From positions 1 to 64,000 of the forward strand of contig JABUFC010000003.1 in NCBI GenBank assembly GCA_013314715.1: 64,000 nt of DNA, in the 5' to 3' direction. A program made the translations under genes and the position numbers. The DNA comes from Bacteroidales bacterium (lineage in GTDB: Bacteria > Bacteroidota > Bacteroidia > Bacteroidales > GWA2-32-17). Below, in pieces: positions 46,101 to 53,564 of this stretch (position 1 is the stretch's first letter; each line of letters opens with the position of its first letter). The notes beneath the pieces were generated by a model that did no database searches, had not been told where the DNA came from, and worked only from the letters and a program-made list of their open reading frames with translations.

Positions 46101-46479
46101 CGATAGAGTTAATAAACAATTACATTATGCTGGAGCCTTTAATCCAATGTACCTGATAAGAAATAAAGAATTGATTGAAATAAAAGGTAACCGATTTGCT
46201 ATTGGAAAAATTGAAGGAAATGAAAATAAGCGTTTTGATGTACATACGCTCGAATATGAAAATAACGATATGATTTATTTATTCTCTGATGGATATGCCG
46301 ATCAAATTGGAGGTCCATTTCAAAAGAAATTCAAATTTCGTCGTTTTCAACACCTTTTAGTATCCGTTCATAATTTACCCCTTGCTAAACAAAAAGATTT
46401 TCTTAATGAAACATTTGAAACATGGAAGGGACAAATGGAACAGGTAGATGATATTTTAATTATTGGAATCAGAATGTAA
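43147..46479 (+). CDS. Propeller-type sensor with SpoIIE (PP2C) phosphatase output, sensor 2
   Basis: An 1110-residue paralogue of the sensor at 30564. Signal peptide ending SSYAQ; propeller repeats with the recurring 'LWIGTQNGLNKLDKKKN' pattern (about 22-720); a Y_Y_Y domain ('LPPGEYILHIKGSNNNG', about 770-785); one TM helix ('AFIIYALILGGIIFLYV', about 803-820); a coiled coil; and SpoIIE with 'DIVSGDFYWI' (about 895), 'VDCTGHGVPGAFMSIIG' (about 918), 'DGMDVSLV' and 'YLFSDGYADQIGG' (about 1045). All metal Asp residues are present. A periplasmic signal would control a cytoplasmic Ser/Thr phosphatase. It is tightly followed by two unknown genes and ettA, with gaps of 2, -4 and 6 bases. Confidence 0.94.
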   Translation: MKICCYILLICWLLAVSSYAQNNGYSYEYYTVDRGLSQSSVNCIYQDKKGFLWIGTQDGLNMFDGYSFTVYQHNPLDTNTISANWVYSIDEDDNGIIWVGTQNGLNAFNPKTNQFKHYSTSKKANVNEEIFAVLVGSDGFIWFKTSQTLYKLDPTTNKIDKFDLPQDFFINNKSDKGFPILEDDEGIWLGAANGLFYFIKKLEVFKPYKHIEEDPNSLSNNFITGLCFDDNGNLWIGTQNGLNKLDKKKNRFVRYFSDEKNPKQGPSSNNISSVCKSSNNILWIGTFGGGLSAYDFTTKQFYHYKHEDGNNNSLAYDYVLSLYEDRSLNLWIGLDANGLNKIDLKPQKFKTYISSKGKDGLHFSSDNIASVYLENDSTLWIGTWENGLNIFNRNANTIKIITTETTPAIIGNNVHSIYADSHGLIWIGTKSGISIYDKKTKKFIDLDNYFNIELNVKLKGVRIYNITEDYKGNIWIATRNGLHRFNFDSKTVNTFTSNLNDSLSLYNNTVVCVACDRSGFVWIGTQTGLNRYDYNTNKCFRIGYNKSKKPIPGTTRTYYVPSNPYIYHIIEDMFDENIIWVGTGSGLDKFNKRANTFEYYTIDDGLPNGTIYELIQDKNGNLWMSTNRGLAFFDVSKKYFTAFDPEDGIQGLEFNNGASFIASNGEIFFGGINGLTSFNPNNQRNNPFIPNVVFTYFEKSNSKGKRTHQNLYDENTVVFSYDDHSITFWFAALEFTNPKKNSFKYWIEGLMNDWVYIGNKNFIDIGILPPGEYILHIKGSNNNGVWNEQEANIKIIVKPPLYKTIWAFIIYALILGGIIFLYVRSRTKKLQEANEALRQKQLISLEIARQKEELSVKNKNITDSINYAKRIQEALLPSEYLFRKLLPDSFILYKPRDIVSGDFYWITEKESKIFVAAVDCTGHGVPGAFMSIIGYDLLKNITREQNVEDPAEILNLLNLGVADTFSKQSTDYEIKDGMDVSLVVIDRVNKQLHYAGAFNPMYLIRNKELIEIKGNRFAIGKIEGNENKRFDVHTLEYENNDMIYLFSDGYADQIGGPFQKKFKFRRFQHLLVSVHNLPLAKQKDFLNETFETWKGQMEQVDDILIIGIRM

Positions 46480-46481
46480 TC

Positions 46482-47129
46482 ATGGCTGTTATTGTTCTTT
46501 TTTTATCGTTGATATCTTATTCTGTGTTTGGACAAAACGATACAAGTAAAACTTTTGTTTTAACTCCTAATGCTGTATTAAAAGACGGAGTTTATTTTTC
46601 GTATGACCGATTTTTAAAACAACAACCTCTTCCGTTTGTTAAAATTTTAAATTACGAAAACTACACCGATAAAGAATCTTTTTTTAAACAGAAAAATATA
46701 CAAATATTAGACGAATACGGTATTGCTAAAACCATCGATACTCGTACCATTTGGGGATATGTTTTAAATAATGTGCTATTTGTAAATTATAACAAGGATT
46801 TTTATCGAGTATCTTACTTGGGAACAATATCACACTTTTTAGCAACACAAACGGTAAGAAATTATGCTACACCTTACGACCCTTATTATGGATATTATTC
46901 GCCCTATCCGATGCAAACATACGAAACAACAAATATTACCCAAAATATCATTGATTTTAAAACGGGTAAGATATATCCTTTTTCTCCAGAAGCGATGTTG
47001 GCTTTAATGGCTGACGATAACGAACTATTTAACGAATACAACGCACTCAAAAAAAAGAAAAAAAAAGAAATGATTTTTTATTATTTGCGAAAATATAATG
47101 ATAAACATCCTTTAATTCTCTACAAATGA
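46482..47129 (+). CDS. Unknown secreted protein in the SpoIIE sensor 2 operon
   Basis: A 215-residue protein with a short signal peptide ending SVFGQ. No family recognised. It contains 'TPNAVLKDGVYFSYDRFLKQ' (about residues 27-46), a Tyr/Pro-rich segment 'YATPYDPYYGYYSPYPMQTY' (about 127-146), a 'IIDFKTGKIYPFSPEAMLAL' strand-helix and a lysine run 'KKKKKKE' before a C-terminal helix. It starts 2 bases after the sensor gene and overlaps the next gene by 4 bases (ATGA), which suggests coupled expression. Predicted periplasmic or envelope associated. Confidence 0.75.
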   Translation: MAVIVLFLSLISYSVFGQNDTSKTFVLTPNAVLKDGVYFSYDRFLKQQPLPFVKILNYENYTDKESFFKQKNIQILDEYGIAKTIDTRTIWGYVLNNVLFVNYNKDFYRVSYLGTISHFLATQTVRNYATPYDPYYGYYSPYPMQTYETTNITQNIIDFKTGKIYPFSPEAMLALMADDNELFNEYNALKKKKKKEMIFYYLRKYNDKHPLILYK

Positions 47130-47968
47130 AAAAGATTTATATAATATATTGTTTATTTTTTCTAACCGAGCATACTTTTGCACAGTTCGAAGTGCCTACT
47201 GCCGATGTAATACATAATTTTTTTAAAACCAAAACTTGTTTTATTATTGACGATAATCCTTTTTCGGAAACTAATATTCAATTAAAATCAGCAGCCCAAA
47301 AATTCTGGAAATTAACACCTTTTGAGTTTATTAATGTAGAAGAATTTGAAAAACGTAAAAAATCAAATAATTATTCGTTTGTTTCTGTTGACGATGTTTA
47401 CTTTGATTCAGATAAAAACGCTACAAAGTATAAATTTCTTTGTGTGTATTTAGGTGGAAATTATAAAAACGAAAGCACAATGCCACAGTTATGTACTATC
47501 CCACTTGCTTATGCCGAACAAGAAGAAAATGAATATGCCTATAAATTAGGTACACTATTGTTATTTGTACAAAATCATATCGAGTTAGTAAAAAATAATC
47601 CAAACCTAAAAAAAACTAATATCATTGATTATTATAACAACAACAAAGGTAAGCTTCAAAACAAAACATTATATTTAAATGCCAATGAAGTTGAAAAAAA
47701 AATTAACCATCAAGCATCGTTCAAGCAAATATATCCATATCCTTTTAAGTTTGTAAGTCAAGATGATATTGAAAAAGCCATTGACGAAAAAGCTTCCGAT
47801 GTTGTATTTTTACATAAAGTCGGACCTGGGAAAAAGCATGGTTACCGTACTTATCAAATTATATTAGGCACAGCCGATGCCAATATTTATTTTTACGACT
47901 ATCATACCGTCGACGAAAATAATCCTGATGTGTTATTGGAAAAAGAAGTTAAAAAAATGGTAAAATAA
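47126..47968 (+). CDS. Unknown secreted protein in the SpoIIE sensor 2 operon
   Basis: A 280-residue protein with a signal peptide ending EHTFAQ. No known domain recognised. 'VIHNFFKTKTCFIIDDNPFS' opens the mature part; later 'YKFLCVYLGGNYKNESTMPQ' and 'VVFLHKVGPGKKHGYRTYQI' form alternating strand and helix segments. Bacteroidota genomes contain many uncharacterised secreted proteins of this look. The overlapping start with 46482-47129 and the 6-base gap to ettA place it in the sensor operon. Confidence 0.75.
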   Translation: MKKIYIIYCLFFLTEHTFAQFEVPTADVIHNFFKTKTCFIIDDNPFSETNIQLKSAAQKFWKLTPFEFINVEEFEKRKKSNNYSFVSVDDVYFDSDKNATKYKFLCVYLGGNYKNESTMPQLCTIPLAYAEQEENEYAYKLGTLLLFVQNHIELVKNNPNLKKTNIIDYYNNNKGKLQNKTLYLNANEVEKKINHQASFKQIYPYPFKFVSQDDIEKAIDEKASDVVFLHKVGPGKKHGYRTYQIILGTADANIYFYDYHTVDENNPDVLLEKEVKKMVK

Positions 47969-47974
47969 TCAGTT

Positions 47975-49651
47975 ATGGCCGATGATAAAAAAATAATCTT
48001 TTCGATGGTGGGAGTGAATAAAATATATCCTCCTCACAAACAAGTTTTAAAAAATATCTATTTAAGCTTTTTTTATGGAGCCAAAATAGGAATTATTGGT
48101 CTTAATGGAAGTGGAAAATCATCACTATTGAAGATTATTGCTGGTGTTGATACTTCGTTTCAGGGCGAGGTTGTTTTTTCGCCAGGTTATTCGGTTGGTT
48201 ATTTAGAACAAGAACCCAAATTAGACCCTCATAAAACAGTAAAAGAAATTGTTGAAGAAGGGGTACAAGAAGTTGTTGATTTATTAAAAGAATATGAGCA
48301 ACTAAATATGCGATTTAGCGAACCTATGTCCGATGACGAAATGAATAAGCTTCTTGAAAGGCAAGGCGAGCTAACAGAGCTTATAGAGCAGCACGAAGGT
48401 TGGGAATTAGATAGCAAGCTCGAACGTGCTATGGATGCCTTACGATGTCCAGCCCCCGATACACCCGTATCGGTTTTAAGTGGTGGCGAGGCACGTAGAG
48501 TTGCATTGTGCCGTTTATTACTTAAAGAACCCGATGTGCTTCTGCTCGATGAGCCTACTAATCACCTCGATGCAGAATCTGTACAATGGCTCGAAATGCA
48601 TTTGCAACAGTACAAAGGAACGGTAATAGCAGTAACACACGATCGTTATTTTCTCGACAATGTGGCGGGGTGGATTCTTGAACTCGATAGAGGCGAAGGA
48701 ATACCATGGAAAGGAAATTATTCATCATGGTTAGAGCAGAAGGCTCGACGCCTTGAACAAGAAGAAAAGGCAGCAAGTAAACGCATGAAAACACTAGAAC
48801 GTGAGTTAGAATGGGTGCGAATGTCGCCCAAGGCACGCCAAGCAAAACCCAAAGCCCGTTTGGCCGCCTACGAAAAACTCATGGACGAAGATATTAAACA
48901 ACGCGAAGAACGTCTTGAAATATTTATACCCAATGGACCTCGATTAGGCTCAAAAGTTATTGAATTTAAAAATGTTTCGAAAGCTTTTAATGATACAATA
49001 TTATTCGAGAATTTATCATTCGATTTGCCACCAGCGGGTATAGTTGGAGTTATTGGACCCAATGGTGCCGGTAAAACTACATTGTTTAGAATGATAATGG
49101 GATTAGAAAAACCAACAACCGGCGAAATTATTATTGGCGACACGGTTAAAGTGGGCTATGTCGACCAAACGCACCAAGCTATTGATCCAGATAAAACAGT
49201 ATTTCAGGTAATTTCGGGCGATAGCGAATGGATTAATGTTTCGGGTAAACAAATAAATGCAAGAGCTTATGTAGCTCGCTTTAATTTTAGTGGGGCAGAC
49301 CAAGAAAAAAAATGTGGGGTTCTTTCAGGAGGTGAGCGAAATCGATTACATTTAGCCTTAACATTAAAATCAGAAGCAAATGTGTTGTTACTTGACGAAC
49401 CTACCAACGATATTGACATTAATACCTTACGTGCATTAGAAGAAGGCTTGGAAAATTTTGCCGGCTGCGCTGTTATTATTTCCCACGACCGATGGTTTTT
49501 AGATAGAGTAGCTACGCATATTTTAGCATTCGAAGGCGATTCGCAGGTATATTATTTCGAAGGAACTTATTCCGAATATCTCGAAAATAAGAAAAAAAGA
49601 CTTGGCGATGAAGGTCCAAAAAGAATTAAATATAAAAAGTTGATAAAGTAA
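47975..49651 (+). CDS. ettA: ABC-F translation factor, EttA type
   Basis: A 558-residue protein with two ATP-binding domains. Domain 1: Walker A 'GLNGSGKSSLLK', signature 'LSGGEARRVALCRLLL', Walker B 'VLLLDEPTNHLD'. Domain 2: 'GPNGAGKTTLF', 'LSGGERNRLHLA', 'VLLLDEPTNDID'. The arm insertion (about 95-140) and the linker with 'WVRMSPKARQAKPKARLAAY' are EttA hallmarks. EttA binds the ribosomal E site and gates the first elongation step according to the ADP/ATP ratio. No membrane domain. It lies in the apparent sensor 2 operon, 6 bases after the unknown gene. Confidence 0.95.
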   Translation: MADDKKIIFSMVGVNKIYPPHKQVLKNIYLSFFYGAKIGIIGLNGSGKSSLLKIIAGVDTSFQGEVVFSPGYSVGYLEQEPKLDPHKTVKEIVEEGVQEVVDLLKEYEQLNMRFSEPMSDDEMNKLLERQGELTELIEQHEGWELDSKLERAMDALRCPAPDTPVSVLSGGEARRVALCRLLLKEPDVLLLDEPTNHLDAESVQWLEMHLQQYKGTVIAVTHDRYFLDNVAGWILELDRGEGIPWKGNYSSWLEQKARRLEQEEKAASKRMKTLERELEWVRMSPKARQAKPKARLAAYEKLMDEDIKQREERLEIFIPNGPRLGSKVIEFKNVSKAFNDTILFENLSFDLPPAGIVGVIGPNGAGKTTLFRMIMGLEKPTTGEIIIGDTVKVGYVDQTHQAIDPDKTVFQVISGDSEWINVSGKQINARAYVARFNFSGADQEKKCGVLSGGERNRLHLALTLKSEANVLLLDEPTNDIDINTLRALEEGLENFAGCAVIISHDRWFLDRVATHILAFEGDSQVYYFEGTYSEYLENKKKRLGDEGPKRIKYKKLIK

Positions 49652-49723
49652 AATAACCATGATAGAATTTTTATTCCGTTATTTTTATATGAAGCTTAAT
49701 TAAAAAATTAAAAATAATTACAG

Positions 49724-50269
49724 ATGAAAACAGTTATTTTGATATTTACAATATTATTGTTGCAATCGCCTCCTGAGCTTGTTGATAAGTTAGTAACAGC
49801 AGCAGCTAATGGCGATATTTCTAAAGTATCGACTATATTAAAAAAAGGTGTCGATATTAATGCCAAAAACAGAGCTCGTTGGAATGCCTTGGGCTATGCT
49901 TGTAAATATGGACACATCGATGTTGTAAAATTTTTGGTTCAAAAAGGAGCCAATGTTAATGAGCAAATAAATACGGGTTCTACCCCTTTAGCGGTAGCAT
50001 TACTCGAAGGTCATTTCGATATAGCTTCTTATTTAATTGAAAATAAGGCTGATGTAAATATACCCGATTTAATGGGTATGAGTCCTCTTATGTGGGCGGT
50101 TAAGGCAAATCAATTAAAAATGGTTGAATTTTTAGTGAAGTATGGAGCTAAAGTAAATGATGTAAATCAGAATGGACGTTCGGTATTAGATCTTGCTACC
50201 GATGAATCCATTCGTAAATATTTAATATCAAAAGGAGCAAAAACTAGTAGTGATTTATTGAAACAGTGA
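49724..50269 (+). CDS. Ankyrin repeat protein
   Basis: A 181-residue protein with a hydrophobic N-terminus ('MKTVILIFTILLLQSP', a possible signal peptide without a strong cleavage site). Four to five ankyrin units follow, for example 'ARWNALGYACKYGHIDVVKF', 'GSTPLAVALLEGHFDIASYL' and 'GMSPLMWAVKANQLKMVEFL', spaced about 33 residues. Binding partner unknown. hisS begins 5 bases after its stop, so the two may be co-transcribed. Confidence 0.9.
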   Translation: MKTVILIFTILLLQSPPELVDKLVTAAANGDISKVSTILKKGVDINAKNRARWNALGYACKYGHIDVVKFLVQKGANVNEQINTGSTPLAVALLEGHFDIASYLIENKADVNIPDLMGMSPLMWAVKANQLKMVEFLVKYGAKVNDVNQNGRSVLDLATDESIRKYLISKGAKTSSDLLKQ

Positions 50270-50274
50270 TATTT

Positions 50275-51657
50275 ATGGCAGAGTCAATAGCAATACCCAA
50301 AGGGACAAGAGACTTTTTACCCGAACAAGTATTAAAACGAAATTATATTTTCAATACCCTTCAATCAATTTTCATTCGATATGGATTTGTGCCAATCGAA
50401 ACACCTGCAATGGAACAGCTTTCTACTTTAATGGGAAAATATGGCGAAGAAGGCGATAAGTTGTTGTTTAAAATTTTGAATTCGGGCGACTTTTTATCAG
50501 ATGTTTCTGAGCAAGATATTCTAAATAAAAATTTACCGTCGTTAGCAGCCAAAATTTGCGAAAAGGGCTTACGCTACGATTTAACAGTACCATTTGCTCG
50601 TTTTGTCGTAATGCATCGCAACGAAATTACATTCCCGTTTAAACGTTTTCAGATACAACCAGTTTGGCGAGCCGATCGGCCACAAAAAGGTCGTTATCGT
50701 GAATTTTACCAATGCGATGTGGATATTATTGGAAGCCCTTCATTGATGAATGAAGTAGAATTGTTGCTTATAATTAATGAAGCCTTTGAACAATTAAATT
50801 TAAAAGTTAAAGTATTACTCAATAATCGAAAAATATTGTTGGGTATTGCTGATCGCTTACAAATGACGGAACGTTTTTTTGAGTTTTCGGCAATACTAGA
50901 TAAACTAGATAAAGTTGGAGTTGAGAAAGTATTCGAAGAATTAAGGATATTGGGAATTTCTGAAAATAATTTGAATGCTCTACATTTATTTTTAAATCAA
51001 AGCGATCAAGCTTTGTCGGCTATAGATAAATTAAATTTGGCTGAACAATTCATTCAAAGTGAGATAGGACAGAAGGGAATTCAAGAGATGCGATTTTTGC
51101 TTGAGAAGGCTTCAGTTTTAGATTTAAAAACTGAAATTCATTTCGACTTTTTATTAGCTCGTGGATTAAATTATTATACCGGTACAATACTTGAAGTTAA
51201 GTCAACCGAAGTTCCTATGGGAAGTATATGCGGTGGAGGGCGCTATGATAATCTGACGGGCATTTTTGGGATGCCCGATGTTTCGGGAGTGGGTATGTCG
51301 TTTGGCGCTGACCGTATTTACGATGTACTTGAAAATCTTCAACGTTTTCCAAAGAATTTATTACAAACAGTAAAATTATTCGTAACAAACTTCATCCCCG
51401 AAATTGAAAACGAACTGTTGCAACTTTGCCTCGAATTGCGAAAAAAACAAATTGCACTTGAGTTGTTCCCCGATAGTTCTGTGAAACTAAAAAAACAACT
51501 TACCATTGCAAGTCAAAAAAAGATTCCTTTTGCACTTATTGTGGGGGATAACGAAATAAAACAAAAGCTATATACATTGAAAAATATGCTTAACGGCGAA
51601 CAAAAAACACTCGATTTTAATGAACTCATAAGTCTATTTACCAATGATGAACAATAA
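50275..51657 (+). CDS. hisS: Histidyl-tRNA synthetase
   Basis: About 460 residues from the ATG at 50275; an earlier GTG at 50266 would overlap the ankyrin gene. Class II aaRS core: 'IPKGTRDFLPEQ', motif 2 'RPQKGRYREFYQCDVDIIG', the histidine motifs 'LARGLNYYTGTILEV' and 'GSICGGGRYDNLTGIFG', motif 3 'GVGMSFGADRIYDVL' and a C-terminal anticodon-binding domain (about 365-460). It charges tRNA-His. The end overlaps the thioredoxin gene by 14 bases in another frame. Confidence 0.97.
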   Translation: MAESIAIPKGTRDFLPEQVLKRNYIFNTLQSIFIRYGFVPIETPAMEQLSTLMGKYGEEGDKLLFKILNSGDFLSDVSEQDILNKNLPSLAAKICEKGLRYDLTVPFARFVVMHRNEITFPFKRFQIQPVWRADRPQKGRYREFYQCDVDIIGSPSLMNEVELLLIINEAFEQLNLKVKVLLNNRKILLGIADRLQMTERFFEFSAILDKLDKVGVEKVFEELRILGISENNLNALHLFLNQSDQALSAIDKLNLAEQFIQSEIGQKGIQEMRFLLEKASVLDLKTEIHFDFLLARGLNYYTGTILEVKSTEVPMGSICGGGRYDNLTGIFGMPDVSGVGMSFGADRIYDVLENLQRFPKNLLQTVKLFVTNFIPEIENELLQLCLELRKKQIALELFPDSSVKLKKQLTIASQKKIPFALIVGDNEIKQKLYTLKNMLNGEQKTLDFNELISLFTNDEQ

Positions 51658-52633
51658 ACTATTTTCAGTACTATTAAGTATTCTATTAACATTAAACTTA
51701 TTTGCTCAAAACGAGCATTTAAAATGGTATTCGTTAAAAGAAGCGATTGAATTAAACAAAAAACAACCCCGTAAATTTATTATTGACATGTACACCGACT
51801 GGTGTGGTTGGTGCAAAAAAATGGAAGCCGAAACTTTTCAGCACCCTGCCATAGCCAATTATATACAAAATAATTTTTATCCTGTAAAATTTAATGCCGA
51901 AACTCATGATACAATTGAGTTTAAAGGGAAAAAATATACTAATTCGGGTACCACTTATCGTTCACCTCATAGTTTGGCAATTGAGCTTATGAATAACAAA
52001 ATGTCGTATCCAACGATAGTATATTTAGACGAAGAATTAAATCTTATTAGTGCCGTACCTGGTTATATGAATGCCGCTGATATTGAACCTGTATTAATTT
52101 TTTTCTCTCGAAATTTATACAAAATTTACCCTTTCGAAAATTTTAAAGCCGATTTTAATAAAACTTTTAAAGACTCTACCTTTAAAGAACATGTTCAATG
52201 GAAAACATTTGCAGAAGGACTGAAAAGCAATAAAAAGAAAATTATTTTTTTAACTCATTATGGTTGTATTGATTGCAATATAATGCTAAAAGCATCATTG
52301 CAACACGATACAATTGCAAATTATTTGAATCATAATTTTTCATGCATACAGTTTAATATTTTAACGAACGATACAATTGATTTTAATGGCACAAAATATT
52401 ATTTCAATTCAAATCAATATCCATTTCATCAATTAGCGGTTGCACTTACCAACGGACAAATTAACTTGCCTCAAATGGTTTTTCTTAACGAACAAAATCA
52501 ATTATTATCGCTTGTTCCAGGTTTTTTTCCAACAAAAAATTTCGAAATGTTAATTCACTTCTTCAACGAAGAAGCTTTTAAAAAAATGTCGTGGGAAAAT
52601 TATGTAAAACAATTTAAATCGAATATCCCATAA
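51644..52633 (+). CDS. Secreted protein with two tandem thioredoxin-like domains
   Basis: A 329-residue protein with a signal peptide ending LNLFAQ. Domain 1 (about 30-175) has the redox motif CGWC in 'MYTDWCGWCKKMEAETF'. Domain 2 (about 185-329) has C-x-x-C as CIDC in 'THYGCIDCNIML'. The halves are clear duplicates: 'HDTIEFKGKKY' against 'NDTIDFNGTKY', and 'LISAVPGYMNAADIEPVLIF' against 'LLSLVPGFFPTKNFEMLIHF'. It probably acts in the periplasm on disulfides; substrate unknown. Two adjacent ATGs (51644, 51647) are possible starts, both inside the 3' end of hisS. Confidence 0.9.
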   Translation: MMNNKLFSVLLSILLTLNLFAQNEHLKWYSLKEAIELNKKQPRKFIIDMYTDWCGWCKKMEAETFQHPAIANYIQNNFYPVKFNAETHDTIEFKGKKYTNSGTTYRSPHSLAIELMNNKMSYPTIVYLDEELNLISAVPGYMNAADIEPVLIFFSRNLYKIYPFENFKADFNKTFKDSTFKEHVQWKTFAEGLKSNKKKIIFLTHYGCIDCNIMLKASLQHDTIANYLNHNFSCIQFNILTNDTIDFNGTKYYFNSNQYPFHQLAVALTNGQINLPQMVFLNEQNQLLSLVPGFFPTKNFEMLIHFFNEEAFKKMSWENYVKQFKSNIP

Positions 52634-52709
52634 CATTTTTGTGTTTGTCCCAAGTAGTTAAGTTCGATAAAATGCTCGATTTTATAAACTTTTGATAATA
52701 GCAAAAAGA

Positions 52710-53564
52710 TTACATGAGTTTATCGAAGGGTTTTATAATCGAGTCTTGTCTGAAGTCTATCTCGTTTAGTTCCGATTTTTTTTGTAAAATGACGAAAGTA
52801 TGTTTGTTTAATAGATTTTTAACCGCAATATTCATGTTCAATTGTTCTTGATATACTTTCTTTTTCATACTAAGATCGATGTTTTTGTGTTTCTTTAAAT
52901 TACGGAAGTAGCGTAAATACGAACTTATCCAAATAAATGGGTAGAGAAAAGGAAAAAGTACTAACGAACCTTTGCTCAAACGCATATATTTCATTTCTTT
53001 AATGTCAAAACCGGCAAGTTTTGCTAATATTCGTAATTTCTGATTCCCTATTAAAAAAATATGTCCGTAATAAATATTTTTTGTTAGCGATTGGTCCGAC
53101 ATCCAAATATCGTCTATTTCATTGGGAGGCATTTGTTTGCTGGTTTCGCTTTCGAATAGTAAATAGCTCCAGCGGGCTGCAAGATTCGAGTATGAGGGAG
53201 TTGTAATAATTAATTGCCCGTTGGGTTTAAGAATACGGTTAAATTCTTTAAGCGATTTTAGTTGATCGCTAAAATGTTCAATTCCTTCTTGGCAAATTAC
53301 CATATCGGCAGTCGCATTTTCGATGGGTAGGGGGTGGTCAATATCGGCACGGCTACATTTTACACGGTCAAACATAAAATACTCGGGAAAAAGGTCAAAG
53401 GCCATGACTTTTGCACCGTATTCATAAAGAATTTTTGATGTAACGCCATTGCCGGCTGGTAAATCAACTACCACTTTGTCTTTAAAGCTGTCTTTAATAG
53501 AATCAAAGTATTTTTTTACATAATACTTTGGACTTTTAGGATTGTGAATGTATTCGTCTATCAT
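52710..53564 (-). CDS. Class I SAM-dependent methyltransferase
   Basis: A 284-residue protein with a Methyltransf_11-like core: motif I 'VVVDLPAGNGVTSKILYEYG' (about residues 34-53; the usual GxGxG appears as PAGNG), acidic motif 'KVMAFDLFP', 'ADMVICQEGIEHFSDQ' and 'ILKPNGQLIITTPSYSN'. After residue 180 a hydrophobic stretch, 'SLVLFPFLYPFIWISSYLRY', may anchor it to membrane. That layout resembles lipid- or glycan-linked methyltransferases, but the substrate is not evident. It shares one base with the aldehyde dehydrogenase stop (TAATG arrangement), so the two are co-transcribed. Confidence 0.88.
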   Translation of the reverse strand: MIDEYIHNPKSPKYYVKKYFDSIKDSFKDKVVVDLPAGNGVTSKILYEYGAKVMAFDLFPEYFMFDRVKCSRADIDHPLPIENATADMVICQEGIEHFSDQLKSLKEFNRILKPNGQLIITTPSYSNLAARWSYLLFESETSKQMPPNEIDDIWMSDQSLTKNIYYGHIFLIGNQKLRILAKLAGFDIKEMKYMRLSKGSLVLFPFLYPFIWISSYLRYFRNLKKHKNIDLSMKKKVYQEQLNMNIAVKNLLNKHTFVILQKKSELNEIDFRQDSIIKPFDKLM

